NCBI GenBank assembly: GCA_001899315.1
Contig: MOYA01000003.1
Coordinates: 492,791-530,801 of the forward strand
Source of the DNA: Candidatus Obscuribacter phosphatis
GTDB taxonomy: Bacteria; Cyanobacteriota; Vampirovibrionia; Obscuribacterales; Obscuribacteraceae
Length of the DNA stretch: 38,011 nucleotides
Direction of reading: 5' to 3'
Of this stretch, positions 23,932 to 31,999 are shown one piece after another (within the stretch, counting starts at the first letter, position 1; each line of letters starts with the position of its first letter). A program made the position numbers and the translations under genes. The notes below the pieces were generated by a model that searched no databases, had not been told where the DNA came from, and worked only from the letters and a program-made list of their open reading frames with translations.

Positions 23932-26658
23932 TTGAAGCAACCCAAAAAGTCGGTCCAATCTCAAAAGAAAGAAGAAGCGCTCTTTCAGGAGATGCGCCGA
24001 GAAGGCGATCAAGCCTGGCGAAAGCAAGATTGGCCGACGGTCCATAAAAGCTATTTAGAAGTAGCCGAAAACCTACCGGCGCTCAAGCTCAACAAGCAAA
24101 ATCGCTGCACCTACATGTACGAAGGTGCAGCCTATGCCTGCATTTGCCAAGGAAAGTTCAGACTAGCCCTAATGCATATGAGACAAGCTTTCGAGAGCAC
24201 CCAAAAGAAAGAACCTTACTATTCAGAAGGCTTGAACTATATAGCCCAACATCTAATTGAGCTTGACTCTTACCGAATGCTCAAGAACAAGGCAGATTTG
24301 GCTTCAGCAGACGCGCTCAGAAAAGAGCTTCGCCAAGCCCTGAAGGCAGAAATAGAAAAAGCAGAAAAAAACATCGAAGCAGCACCACAAAAAAGAGGCA
24401 GCTATAGACTTGGGAAGGAACGCATTAACGATCCCTTCCTTCATTTCGAAACTTATTCAACCTCTTGCCGAGAATGGCTCGAGGAGCTGTCTTGGCTCAG
24501 CTCACTGAAAACAACCTACTATTTGCTCGGCTTTACTCTGCCAGACTGCTTCTGGAAAAGCTGCCACAGCGAATACCAAGCAATTCCCTGGCGCTTTGGC
24601 AATTACTTCTACATCAAGACCAAACCACAAAATCAGCAGCACGAGGTCTTTTATCGCACTTTGTCTCCAGAGAGACCGCGAAGAAGAAAGCTCATCTTCG
24701 ACGCCAACAAGTATCTACCGGAAGGTCATTTCCTATCGGGCTACAGCTTTAGCACAGACGGCAAGAAGATTGCCATCGGTATTAGCAAGGGCGGCTCAGA
24801 CTGGCAAAGCTGGAAAATTATCAATCTAGCCAGCGGCAAAACCCTTAAGCATTTTCGCCTGCACACCCACCGCACAAGCATGTTCTTCGCTAAACAGGGC
24901 GAAGGACTCTTCTTTCAAAAACCAGGTCGAAGAAGCAAAGACGGACGCCTCACCGGAGCCGGCAGCTTCTGTTATAAGGCGCTCAAGTCGGGGGCAAAGA
25001 CTGTCACTCTAGTTAGGTCGAGAACTTCACAAGGCAACTGGTTAAGCGCAATGGGACTGACCGGTACAAGGTATATGTTGGTCAGAGAAGAGATTGCCTC
25101 TTCACTTCATCCAAATTACTATCTGTCTCGAAAATGCTCAGACAAATCCCCCTTAATTTCGCTCTTTGAAGAAGACGGACCTAATATCTACTTAGGCAAT
25201 ATCAAAGAGAAACTCTGCTTTCTAAGCTATCAAGAGAACGACAAAGGTGAAGTAATCACTCTTGCCCTAGACAAAAAAGAACTTAAACAATACGAAAAAC
25301 AGAAACTCGGTCGCAGCAGCACAAAATTGCATCCAATCAAAATAGAGCGCCGAGTGCTTATTTCGGCAGGCAAAGATATTATTAAAAGAGTCCTGTTTTC
25401 CAGTCGCTATATTTTTATTCTCAGCCTCAAACAAGATGGCAGCAGACATAGACTGTCTGTATACAGTCATGCAGGCAAGCTGAAATGTCATATAAAAATA
25501 CCGCGCCCAGGTTTTGTCTCAGCGCTTTCCCCAGGTCGCACCGCCAGCAGTATCATCTTTCAAGTCGATCATTTCGATTTTCCCAGCACTACATATCACT
25601 ACAATTTAGCCAACAAGCGCACCACGATCTTAAGCAAAAGACTGGCCAAGTTGCGCTTACCAGCCACAGAAAAGAAACTTGTCCAAGTGCAAAGTCGAGA
25701 CGGCAAGAAGATACCGATGTGGCTTTACTATCTCAAAAAAACCAAACCATCGACTGACACTCCGCTTTTGATGGATGTATACGGCGGCTTCGAGGTCGAG
25801 AGCCTTCCCGCGTTCAACTATGAGAGCCAAAGCTTTCTAGAGATGGGCGGAATTGTCGCCACACCTTATTTGCGCGGCGGCGGCGAACTTGGGCGGAATT
25901 GGCATAAAGACGCCACCGGCGTCAACAAAGAAAGGACTTTCGATGATGCCGTCGCCTGTCTGGAATATATAGTCAAAGAAGGCATCTCGAGCCCGGCGCA
26001 CATCGCGGTGCAAGGTAGCAGCAACGGCGCACTAACTGCGGCGGTGCTCATGCAGCGAGCACCTCATCTCTTCCGCTGTTCGATCTTGCAATCGGGGCTT
26101 TTCGACATGCTGCGCTTCTCAAGCCACACCATCGGACCGATCTGGCAGGCTGAATACGGTAATCCAGAGCTAGATGAAGATCGAAAAGTCCTGAAAAACT
26201 ACAGTCCATACTATTGCAGCCTCAACCCCGAGACAAGCCGTCCATTGCCTCAGTCAGACCGGGCGGGCGAATCTGACTGGACGGGCGAGTCGGATTGGAA
26301 GGGCGAGTCAGCCGGGGATGGCGAGTCGGTCCGGGCGGGAAGAAAGCTCAAAGGTTCCGAACATTTGAAAAGCTTCGAGAAGTTCAAAAGTGCAGAAAAG
26401 TTCAAAAGTGTAGAAAAGTTCAAAAGTGTAGAAAAGTTCAAAACTTTCAAAAATTTCAAACACTCAGCTTTGGTTTGCGTTGTGGTCAATGACGACCGAG
26501 TGCCGCCTTGGCATAGCTATAAGTTGACGGCGGCGCTGAGCAAAAGAAAAAATCTTGACCTCACCCTTAGAATCGAAGCCGCCGGCGGACACGGGCATGT
26601 CGGCTATAGCTGGCTAATACGCGATGTGCTCGCCTATCTCAAAGAGATGCTGTTTTAA
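23932..26658 (+). CDS. Prolyl-oligopeptidase-like (S9) peptidase with N-terminal helical repeats
   Basis: 908 residues from a TTG, which fits the spacing but lacks a strong site; an ATG at 23992 is the alternative. About 15-150 looks TPR-like (MRREGDQAWRKQDWPTVHKS). About 190-600 is beta-rich, as expected for the S9 propeller. The C-terminal alpha/beta hydrolase has all landmarks: LLMDVYGGFE, LRGGGELGRNWH, nucleophile GSSNG (S697), NDDRVPPWHS (854 onward) and GGHGHVGYS (H887). A low-complexity insert of about 60 residues lies between the Ser and Asp parts, at roughly 775-842. No signal peptide is evident with this start. It likely cleaves short peptides. Confidence 0.85.
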   Translation: MKQPKKSVQSQKKEEALFQEMRREGDQAWRKQDWPTVHKSYLEVAENLPALKLNKQNRCTYMYEGAAYACICQGKFRLALMHMRQAFESTQKKEPYYSEGLNYIAQHLIELDSYRMLKNKADLASADALRKELRQALKAEIEKAEKNIEAAPQKRGSYRLGKERINDPFLHFETYSTSCREWLEELSWLSSLKTTYYLLGFTLPDCFWKSCHSEYQAIPWRFGNYFYIKTKPQNQQHEVFYRTLSPERPRRRKLIFDANKYLPEGHFLSGYSFSTDGKKIAIGISKGGSDWQSWKIINLASGKTLKHFRLHTHRTSMFFAKQGEGLFFQKPGRRSKDGRLTGAGSFCYKALKSGAKTVTLVRSRTSQGNWLSAMGLTGTRYMLVREEIASSLHPNYYLSRKCSDKSPLISLFEEDGPNIYLGNIKEKLCFLSYQENDKGEVITLALDKKELKQYEKQKLGRSSTKLHPIKIERRVLISAGKDIIKRVLFSSRYIFILSLKQDGSRHRLSVYSHAGKLKCHIKIPRPGFVSALSPGRTASSIIFQVDHFDFPSTTYHYNLANKRTTILSKRLAKLRLPATEKKLVQVQSRDGKKIPMWLYYLKKTKPSTDTPLLMDVYGGFEVESLPAFNYESQSFLEMGGIVATPYLRGGGELGRNWHKDATGVNKERTFDDAVACLEYIVKEGISSPAHIAVQGSSNGALTAAVLMQRAPHLFRCSILQSGLFDMLRFSSHTIGPIWQAEYGNPELDEDRKVLKNYSPYYCSLNPETSRPLPQSDRAGESDWTGESDWKGESAGDGESVRAGRKLKGSEHLKSFEKFKSAEKFKSVEKFKSVEKFKTFKNFKHSALVCVVVNDDRVPPWHSYKLTAALSKRKNLDLTLRIEAAGGHGHVGYSWLIRDVLAYLKEMLF
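26365..26454. repeat. 18-bp coding tandem repeat inside the S9 catalytic domain
   Basis: TTCAAAAGTGTAGAAAAG-type units begin at 26383, 26401, 26419 and 26437, with decayed units on both sides. They encode KFKSVE repeats. A second set of GGCGAGTC-bearing units of about 18 bp (26267-26340, encoding GESDW-like repeats) lies directly before them. Both keep the frame. Confidence 0.9.
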
Positions 26659-26661
26659 TCA

Positions 26662-26737
26662 GCTTGAGTGACAAGGGAGAGCTTGAGCGACAAAAGAGGT
26701 CTTAAGCGACAAGAGAGGGCTTAAGTGACAAGAGAGG
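26662..26737. repeat. 19-bp tandem repeat, four units, between convergent genes
   Basis: Units of GCTTGAGTGACAAGGGAGA type start at 26662, 26681, 26700 and 26719, exactly 19 bp apart, with the beginning of a fifth (GCTAGA) at 26738. The array fills the whole gap between the S9 peptidase stop and the stop of the MshEN-TPR gene. No terminator is visible. Confidence 0.9.
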
Positions 26738-26738
26738 G

Positions 26739-29177
26739 CTAGACCTCAAACAGAGCCTGAGACGAATCCCTAGGCAAAGTGCGCCAACTACCTGTAATCA
26801 CACCCAAATTTATGTTGTCTCGAAGCCCAGCCTTTTCTTCTTCAGCCATAGCATTCTGCAGAATTTCGTAGCTGCGCTTCATCTGAACCGTGGCTGGGTG
26901 AGAATCACCGAGACCCTTCTCACAAATATGAATACCAACCTGATAGGCTCTTTGCGCCTGCAGATACTTCTTCTGCGCATAAAAGATATTGGCTAAGTTT
27001 TGCCATCCGCAGGCAACATCTGGATGCCCTTTGCCAAGATTGCCGGCAATCGTCTCAATAAATTTGCGGGCATATTCTTCGGCGTTTGCAAAATCTTTCA
27101 TAAAGTACGAAACCTTACCCATATTGCAATAGCCCTCAGCTACAGCCGTAGGGCTAGATTCGCTCTGACTGAGTCTCAGTTCAAGCGACTTTTTGTAATA
27201 CTGCAAAGCTTGCTCAAGATTCAAGCGCTGAATATAGAGCGCCGCCACCTCATCAATAGCTGCCACTACCCGCTCTGGAAACTTTTCCTCAGCAAGCTGC
27301 AGCATGCGCACTCTGGTATCCAACGCCTTATCAAGCTTGCCGGAAAGAGTTAAATGCTGAACCCTCTTATGCAAAGCTTCCCACTCTTCTTGCGGAGAAA
27401 TCTGCACTTCTTGCGCTGCCGCAGCCTCGGCGCCGTTATTGTTCTCTCCAGTATTAGTTCCGGCGCTAGTTCCGGCATTGGTTGCGAAACTATTTCCGGC
27501 ATCGGATCCTTTTGAGCCCGATTTAGACTTAGCAGCTTTTTTCGTAGACGCAGAATCAAATTTCTTTGCAGTTTCCAGCTTGGAAGAAGCAGCAGTATCG
27601 TCCCCAGAACTGGCATCTGAAGCCCTTTTCACTGGAGCAGTTTCATCATCCGAGTCAAACTCGATTTGATCATCTTCCGGACGCCCCCATTGCAATTCCT
27701 TCAGCGCCTGCGGTACATCGATAGCGAACCGCTCAGCATAATCGAAAGCTATATTTGCATGCTCTAGAGTCAGACGCTTGTCTTGGGCAAGCTTTCGACA
27801 ACGCTCCGCTCGCTCAATCGTATCAGCATCCAAAATACCAGCAATCAAAAGCACCTGTTTGAGCACATCCGAATTATGCATTGCCACCTGGAAGGCCTCT
27901 TGCACCTGCTCCTCATCTGTGCGCCCTAAACTCTTCAAAAAGTCAAAGAGTGAAAGAAACTTCTTCTGCCCCCGCACAGATTGCGTCCCCACCGAACTCT
28001 CTGAACTGCTGGCATTGGCAACAGATGCCAACGCCTTAGCGGCAGTGACAGTGGCATCTGCTTCAGAGCCTTCGTTGGCTGCGACTGCAAGATTGACGTC
28101 GCCATTATCATTGGCATTCCTATCGGTATTACTTTCTGCGTTGCTGTCAATTTCAGCTGCCTTTGCATTATCGGTAGCAGTTCGCTTTGCTGATAAAGTA
28201 TCGACTTCAACAACCTCATTAGCAACTTTAGAGATAGCATCTGAATCGGCGAGTTCTGCGCGATTGGTTGGTATGGAACCTGAATCTTGACCATCTTCAC
28301 GCTCGGCATACAACTGAGAAAGGGCATCCTCAAATGAAGAGCCCTCCTTAACACTAGAAATGACCGAGCGAGCATCAGTTATTGAAACCTTCTGCTCCGA
28401 CATCAATCTCTGCAACTGCAGAGCGGCATCCATTATTCTTGCTGAGACCTGGTTTGATGAGGTCAAAATATGACCCACGGGCATCTTCTTCATCAGCCCC
28501 ATCTCAAGCGCGCCGACCAAATCAGACTGCGATATGACCCCACAAAAGAGCAGAAGTTCCCCAAGTCGCGGACAGCTTCTGCTGGGCAAATCGTAAAAGC
28601 CCTTCTCTTTGAGGTGCACTTCCACTGTCACCTGACGGTTCTTCGCCTCTTTGAGCGCCTCAACCGCCTGACTCTTGCTAAGTTTTCCATCTCTAATCAA
28701 TATTTGCGCATTGAGTGCACCGGTCAGCAAACCTTCGGTCAAAACCCCCGAAAAAACCAATAATCGACCAAAGGGTAGTCCGCTGGTAGTCGATTTCTCC
28801 AGAGCCGCCTGCAACTGCTCTCTGGTGGCGTAACCAGCGTCTATAAGCAGTTCACCTAGAGGAGTAGTATCCTGTGTCGCTTCGTGATTCCAGCCAAGCT
28901 TAAACAAAGCGTCGTCAACAGAGACTCCATCTCTAGAGACCATTTGCATTGCCTTCCTAGCCAGCTCGATATCGACAAGATTTTGCTTAATTAGGCTCTG
29001 GCAACGAAGGACTCCTTGCAAAACCTCCTCACTAAGCATCTCTGACAGCACTAGAACCCTTCCAAGAGGCAGGCTAGTCTCTTGCGCGATAGAAAGAGCT
29101 TGTCCTAAGTCGCGATTGTCCAGAAGCCCTAGTTCAACGATAAAACCCCCAAGCTTCTTCTTCTCGCTGGCTTCCAT
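26739..29177 (-). CDS. Multi-MshEN-like / TPR scaffold protein
   Basis: 812 residues. The ATG at 29177 is chosen because AGGAGA lies 6 nt upstream; the ATG at 29207 would add 10 residues. Three consecutive modules of about 90 residues (about 8-97, 105-195, 203-292) each contain a pair of LGxxLxxxGxxxxxxLxxAL hairpins, for example RLGELLLFCGVISQSDL. They resemble MshEN domains, whose RLGxxL motifs bind cyclic di-GMP in type II secretion and pilus ATPases. A more divergent fourth module lies at about 405-495. Ala/Ser/Asn-rich linkers separate it from a C-terminal TPR region (about 593-775, AEGYCNMGKVSYFMKDFANAEEY). No ATPase is present. It is paralogous to the gene cut by the left window edge. 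Confidence 0.8.
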   Translation of the reverse strand: MEASEKKKLGGFIVELGLLDNRDLGQALSIAQETSLPLGRVLVLSEMLSEEVLQGVLRCQSLIKQNLVDIELARKAMQMVSRDGVSVDDALFKLGWNHEATQDTTPLGELLIDAGYATREQLQAALEKSTTSGLPFGRLLVFSGVLTEGLLTGALNAQILIRDGKLSKSQAVEALKEAKNRQVTVEVHLKEKGFYDLPSRSCPRLGELLLFCGVISQSDLVGALEMGLMKKMPVGHILTSSNQVSARIMDAALQLQRLMSEQKVSITDARSVISSVKEGSSFEDALSQLYAEREDGQDSGSIPTNRAELADSDAISKVANEVVEVDTLSAKRTATDNAKAAEIDSNAESNTDRNANDNGDVNLAVAANEGSEADATVTAAKALASVANASSSESSVGTQSVRGQKKFLSLFDFLKSLGRTDEEQVQEAFQVAMHNSDVLKQVLLIAGILDADTIERAERCRKLAQDKRLTLEHANIAFDYAERFAIDVPQALKELQWGRPEDDQIEFDSDDETAPVKRASDASSGDDTAASSKLETAKKFDSASTKKAAKSKSGSKGSDAGNSFATNAGTSAGTNTGENNNGAEAAAAQEVQISPQEEWEALHKRVQHLTLSGKLDKALDTRVRMLQLAEEKFPERVVAAIDEVAALYIQRLNLEQALQYYKKSLELRLSQSESSPTAVAEGYCNMGKVSYFMKDFANAEEYARKFIETIAGNLGKGHPDVACGWQNLANIFYAQKKYLQAQRAYQVGIHICEKGLGDSHPATVQMKRSYEILQNAMAEEEKAGLRDNINLGVITGSWRTLPRDSSQALFEV

Positions 29178-29522
29178 AAAAATCTCCTGTGTGATCACCG
29201 CCACCATTGGTGGACTCCAATGGGCAATGTACCCAGGAAAAGAAAAAACAGAGCACTTTGCAAACCCCGGCGGTTGGCAAGAGAATGCTTCAGAAATTCA
29301 GAGAATGCGGAATGGCAAATCAGTCAGTCAAAAAAAAAGAAATCCCAGGGAATTTCTTTTTTTTGAGTTATGCGTTGACCGAGAACAAGCAAAAACCGAA
29401 TTTAATCTATCCAATTGAACTTTTTGACCGGAAAATCCGTCTTAGAAATATAGCCCGTCGAAAGAGACAGTAACTCTGCCTCGCAGCATTGCCACGCAGA
29501 AACATACGGAGGGAAATCGAAT
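29178..29522. other. Divergent intergenic region with hairpin
   Basis: About 345 bp between the divergent MshEN-TPR gene and the AbiEi-like gene. It holds a strong A/T-flanked hairpin (29331-29364). An 88-codon plus-strand frame (29207-29473) crosses it but has no ribosome site and an unlikely composition. Promoters must lie on both sides, but no clear -35/-10 pair was found. Confidence 0.5.
29331..29364. terminator. Bidirectional terminator-like hairpin
   Basis: A run of eight A then GAAAT (29331-29343) pairs perfectly over 13 bp with ATTTC plus eight T (29352-29364), around an 8-nt CCCAGGGA loop. On both strands the stem ends in a U-run, as in bidirectional intrinsic terminators. The position is odd: it lies upstream of both flanking genes rather than between convergent ends. 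It may terminate a small untranslated transcript or act in a leader. Confidence 0.65.
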
Positions 29523-30308
29523 ATGAAGCCTAACGCTCATCAGAAATCAAGAAAGAAAACCAAAAAGCCCAGCGCCCTTGAATATGTAAAGCGTTATATT
29601 GCCCAGCTACCAAAGAGCTATATATTCACCACAAGAGAGCTACTTCCCCTAGTTAAACGACGCTCAACCCTAGACGTTTATCTCTCTGCAGAAGTCAAAG
29701 AAGATCGCCTTGAACGCCTTGCCAGAGGGGTATTCAGAAAAAGTTCCTTCAAGAACAAGCCAGTCACGGAAGAAAGAATCGCAGCAATCAAGCGCCTGGC
29801 ATTCGCCGGCAAGCTGGCAACTACTCCAAATTCAAGGATAGAACGTGAAGTAGAGAACAGATTGTTTGAATCAGGCTATCCCGACTTCTCGATTCGCAGA
29901 ACCCTTTTCCACACCACAAACTCAGATTGCGGGTTCCAAGCCTATCAGTTTATAAACGGATCTAAAGACTTAGGTTACGGAATTCGTTTGGCAGAAATTG
30001 ATATTTCACCAATCGGAAATCGGAAGATGGCGCTTGGCGAAACAAACGCCGGACGCCAGATGCGCCAATTGTGGCTGCGTGGTGAAGATAGATGCGGCAT
30101 TGAGGACATATTGGAAGTTTGGGCAAACTTGACCAATGCAGAAAAGATGGAAGTAACTGCGCTGAAAAAGTTTATGCCGCAATGGCTGAGTGATCATCTT
30201 CCAGAAGCTCCCAAAGAGGCGCTTTTAATTCTCAGCGACTCCCTGCGGTTGAAGAGAGACGGGAAAGACCATCAATACAAGAGACCAGGTCAAAGAATAC
30301 TAAGGTAG
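29523..30308 (+). CDS. AbiEi/DUF6088-like antitoxin-type protein
   Basis: 261 residues with GGAGGG 9 nt before the ATG. The N-terminal winged helix (YVKRYIAQLPKSYIFTTREL ... LERLARGVFRK) has the arrangement of DUF6088/AbiEi-type antitoxins. The middle part (TPNSRIEREVENRL, then AEIDISPIGNRKMALGE) and the end (ALKKFMPQWLSDHLPE) also fit that family. In type IV systems such proteins repress their operon and counter a nucleotidyltransferase toxin (AbiEii). No such toxin is encoded next to it here: the following gene is on the opposite strand and is an acetyltransferase. It may therefore be a solitary regulator. Family assignment is by pattern only. Confidence 0.55.
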   Translation: MKPNAHQKSRKKTKKPSALEYVKRYIAQLPKSYIFTTRELLPLVKRRSTLDVYLSAEVKEDRLERLARGVFRKSSFKNKPVTEERIAAIKRLAFAGKLATTPNSRIEREVENRLFESGYPDFSIRRTLFHTTNSDCGFQAYQFINGSKDLGYGIRLAEIDISPIGNRKMALGETNAGRQMRQLWLRGEDRCGIEDILEVWANLTNAEKMEVTALKKFMPQWLSDHLPEAPKEALLILSDSLRLKRDGKDHQYKRPGQRILR

Positions 30309-30403
30309 TCGAGAAACCAACCCAGTAAAGGCCAGGGAACGCGCCAGCACGCTCAAACAAGAAGCTGCCTCAAGAGGCACCAGAAACCAGAAAACAGAAT
30401 CCA

Positions 30404-30431
30404 GAATCGAGAATCGAGAATCGAGAATCGA
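30404..30431. repeat. 7-bp microsatellite, four units
   Basis: GAATCGA repeated four times without change, in the gap between the convergent AbiEi-like and GNAT genes. A perfect palindrome, TGCCTC-AA-GAGGCA (30366-30379), lies just before it but has no T-run. Confidence 0.9.
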
Positions 30432-30445
30432 GAAAGAGTTTGCCT

Positions 30446-31012
30446 CTAGGTTCGCAATTTGCGATAGAGAACATGCTTCTTGAGAGGACCTGCCGGCACA
30501 TACGGATGTTCGAAGTCATCCTCGGGACTGGTTTGCATGCCGAGTTTCTCCATAACGCGCCTGGAGCGCAAATTGTTTACTGCTGTCATACTCACTATTT
30601 CAGTTAAACCAAAGTCCTCGAAGCCGGCTCGCATGACTTCTGTTGCTGCTTCAGTCGCCAGACCCTTGCCCCATTGATCAGAAGCAAGCCGCCAGCCTAT
30701 TTCTACAGCCGGCGTAAAATGGGCATTGAAACTTGGCACAGATAGACCGACGAAGCCAATGAAAACGCCAGACTCTTTCAGCTCGGCAGCATAAAGCCCA
30801 AAGCCGTGCTCTTCAAAGCCACGCTCTATGCGTTGTATGAGCGCCTGGGTTTGTTCAGCATCGAGCCGGCAAGGGAAAAACTCCATCACCATTGGATCTT
30901 GATTCATGCGCGCGAAAGGTTTGAAATCTGACTTCCGCCAGCGCCGCAAAATCAATCTTTCAGTTTCTAGTCCCAAAGGTTCCATTGGACTCAACGGACT
31001 GAAAATGCTCAT
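30446..31012 (-). CDS. GNAT family N-acetyltransferase (RimJ/RimL-like)
   Basis: 188 residues from the ATG at 31012, with GGGAG just upstream; the TTG at 31063 would add a 17-residue polar lead. Family features: ETERLILRRWRKSDFKPFARM at the start, the conserved FIGFVGLSVP strand, and EIGWRLASDQWGKGLATEA, whose R/QxxGxG/A-type loop binds acetyl-CoA. MTAVNNLRSRRVMEKLGM follows, with the Asn-x-x-S/R pattern typical of this branch. Members acetylate ribosomal protein N-termini or small molecules; the substrate is not predictable here. Confidence 0.92.
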   Translation of the reverse strand: MSIFSPLSPMEPLGLETERLILRRWRKSDFKPFARMNQDPMVMEFFPCRLDAEQTQALIQRIERGFEEHGFGLYAAELKESGVFIGFVGLSVPSFNAHFTPAVEIGWRLASDQWGKGLATEAATEVMRAGFEDFGLTEIVSMTAVNNLRSRRVMEKLGMQTSPEDDFEHPYVPAGPLKKHVLYRKLRT

Positions 31013-31240
31013 AATCTCCCTTTGCAATTCGTTCGACCAAGTTGCAGCTATAAAACCGGACAAGTTTCCCTTATCTTAGCCCAGCCAGCCAAATCAGTCT
31101 TTACGAGACTTACATAGAGCCAACTTCATAGAGACAACTTTGGACAGGTCAAGGCAGGGAATTGTGAATATTTCATGATTGGCTAGCTTATCAATGTTGC
31201 CAAGTGCAACAATTGTAATTGAGTTACCGAGAATAAATAT

Positions 31241-31846
31241 ATGCCAAACCCAGAAGAATCCAACAAATCTGAGAAATTTCTGGTTATGCTGCGCCTTCTC
31301 TTTTTCGCTTCCATTCTTATGACGGCATTTGCACTTCCAGCCGTGCTAATTGTGCTTCAGGCTTCGGTCTGGATGTTTATAGTAGCAAAACTACCTGGGG
31401 TCTATTTCACCCTCAGATTTATGGAAACCTGCCTTTTCGTCACACTTATCGGACTTTTGTCGATTTGTATTAACTGGTTGATTCTCACAATCAAGCTAAA
31501 GAGACTCAGCAAGGATGTCAAAGAATACAATCTAGAGCTACAGCAAAAAGCTGAAGAACTAAAGCGAAAGCGCATAGAAGAAGGCAGAGAGGACGATCTT
31601 GACCTGAGCACACTTCTTTCGACCGTTAAAAGCATCTCGATACACTGCGCAGTCTATGCAACCAGCTTCTCGGTTATCTCTTACTTTCTGCCAGGCAAAG
31701 TAGAGTTCAGCGGCGCGATACCGTTCGCCTGCGCTATTGTTCTAATGGTGAGCACAAGAGAAATATACACTCGCTCAAGCGTCCTTTTTATGAATATCCT
31801 GACCAGTCGAATGAAGCAGCAATACGAAGGCGCGAGCAAAACCTAA
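31241..31846 (+). CDS. Four-helix membrane protein, unknown function
   Basis: 201 residues. There are two N-terminal hydrophobic hairpins (about 15-45 and 65-87), a charged cytoplasmic coiled coil (KRLSKDVKEYNLELQQKAEELKRKR, about 88-120), then two more membrane segments (about 133-150 and 160-173). The family is not recognised. The ribosome site before the ATG is weak. Upstream spacer 31064-31240 contains GTTGC-CAAGT-GCAAC, a 5-bp inverted repeat, but no clear promoter. Confidence 0.7.
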   Translation: MPNPEESNKSEKFLVMLRLLFFASILMTAFALPAVLIVLQASVWMFIVAKLPGVYFTLRFMETCLFVTLIGLLSICINWLILTIKLKRLSKDVKEYNLELQQKAEELKRKRIEEGREDDLDLSTLLSTVKSISIHCAVYATSFSVISYFLPGKVEFSGAIPFACAIVLMVSTREIYTRSSVLFMNILTSRMKQQYEGASKT

Positions 31847-31906
31847 GTAGCCACTTAAGGGGTCTCATCCAACTGAGCCGATGAGCCCGATTTGTCTCGC
31901 ATTTAC

Positions 31907-31999
31907 ATGATCAGCAGCTCTCAAGCGCAAGAGTTACTTAACTTGCTTAACTGGTCGGGCGGCACGCGCTTAGAATTGATGCGACTGGGCAAGGAATAA
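31907..31999 (+). CDS. Candidate 30-residue small ORF abutting the C-DES-like gene
   Basis: ATG at 31907 to TAA at 31997-31999, directly followed by the GTG start of the next gene (TAAGTG). The product, MISSSQAQELLNLLNWSGG followed by TRLELMRLGKE, could form an amphipathic helix. No strong Shine-Dalgarno precedes it. It may be a leader peptide coupling translation, or just a chance frame whose end supplies the AAGGA site for the next gene. Confidence 0.3.
   Translation: MISSSQAQELLNLLNWSGGTRLELMRLGKE

Noticed and set aside
27778-28290. Plus-strand 170-residue Ala/Ser-rich frame
   Set aside because: It is a shadow of the Ala/Ser/Asn linker of the MshEN-TPR protein on the other strand. It has no domain pattern.
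29207-29473. Plus-strand 88-residue frame in the divergent spacer
   Set aside because: It crosses a terminator-like hairpin, has no ribosome site, and its composition (KKKE, FFFL at the hairpin arms) reflects the A/T runs.
30366-30379. Terminator at the TGCCTC-AA-GAGGCA palindrome
   Set aside because: The arms are perfect, but the loop is only two bases and no T-run follows on either strand.
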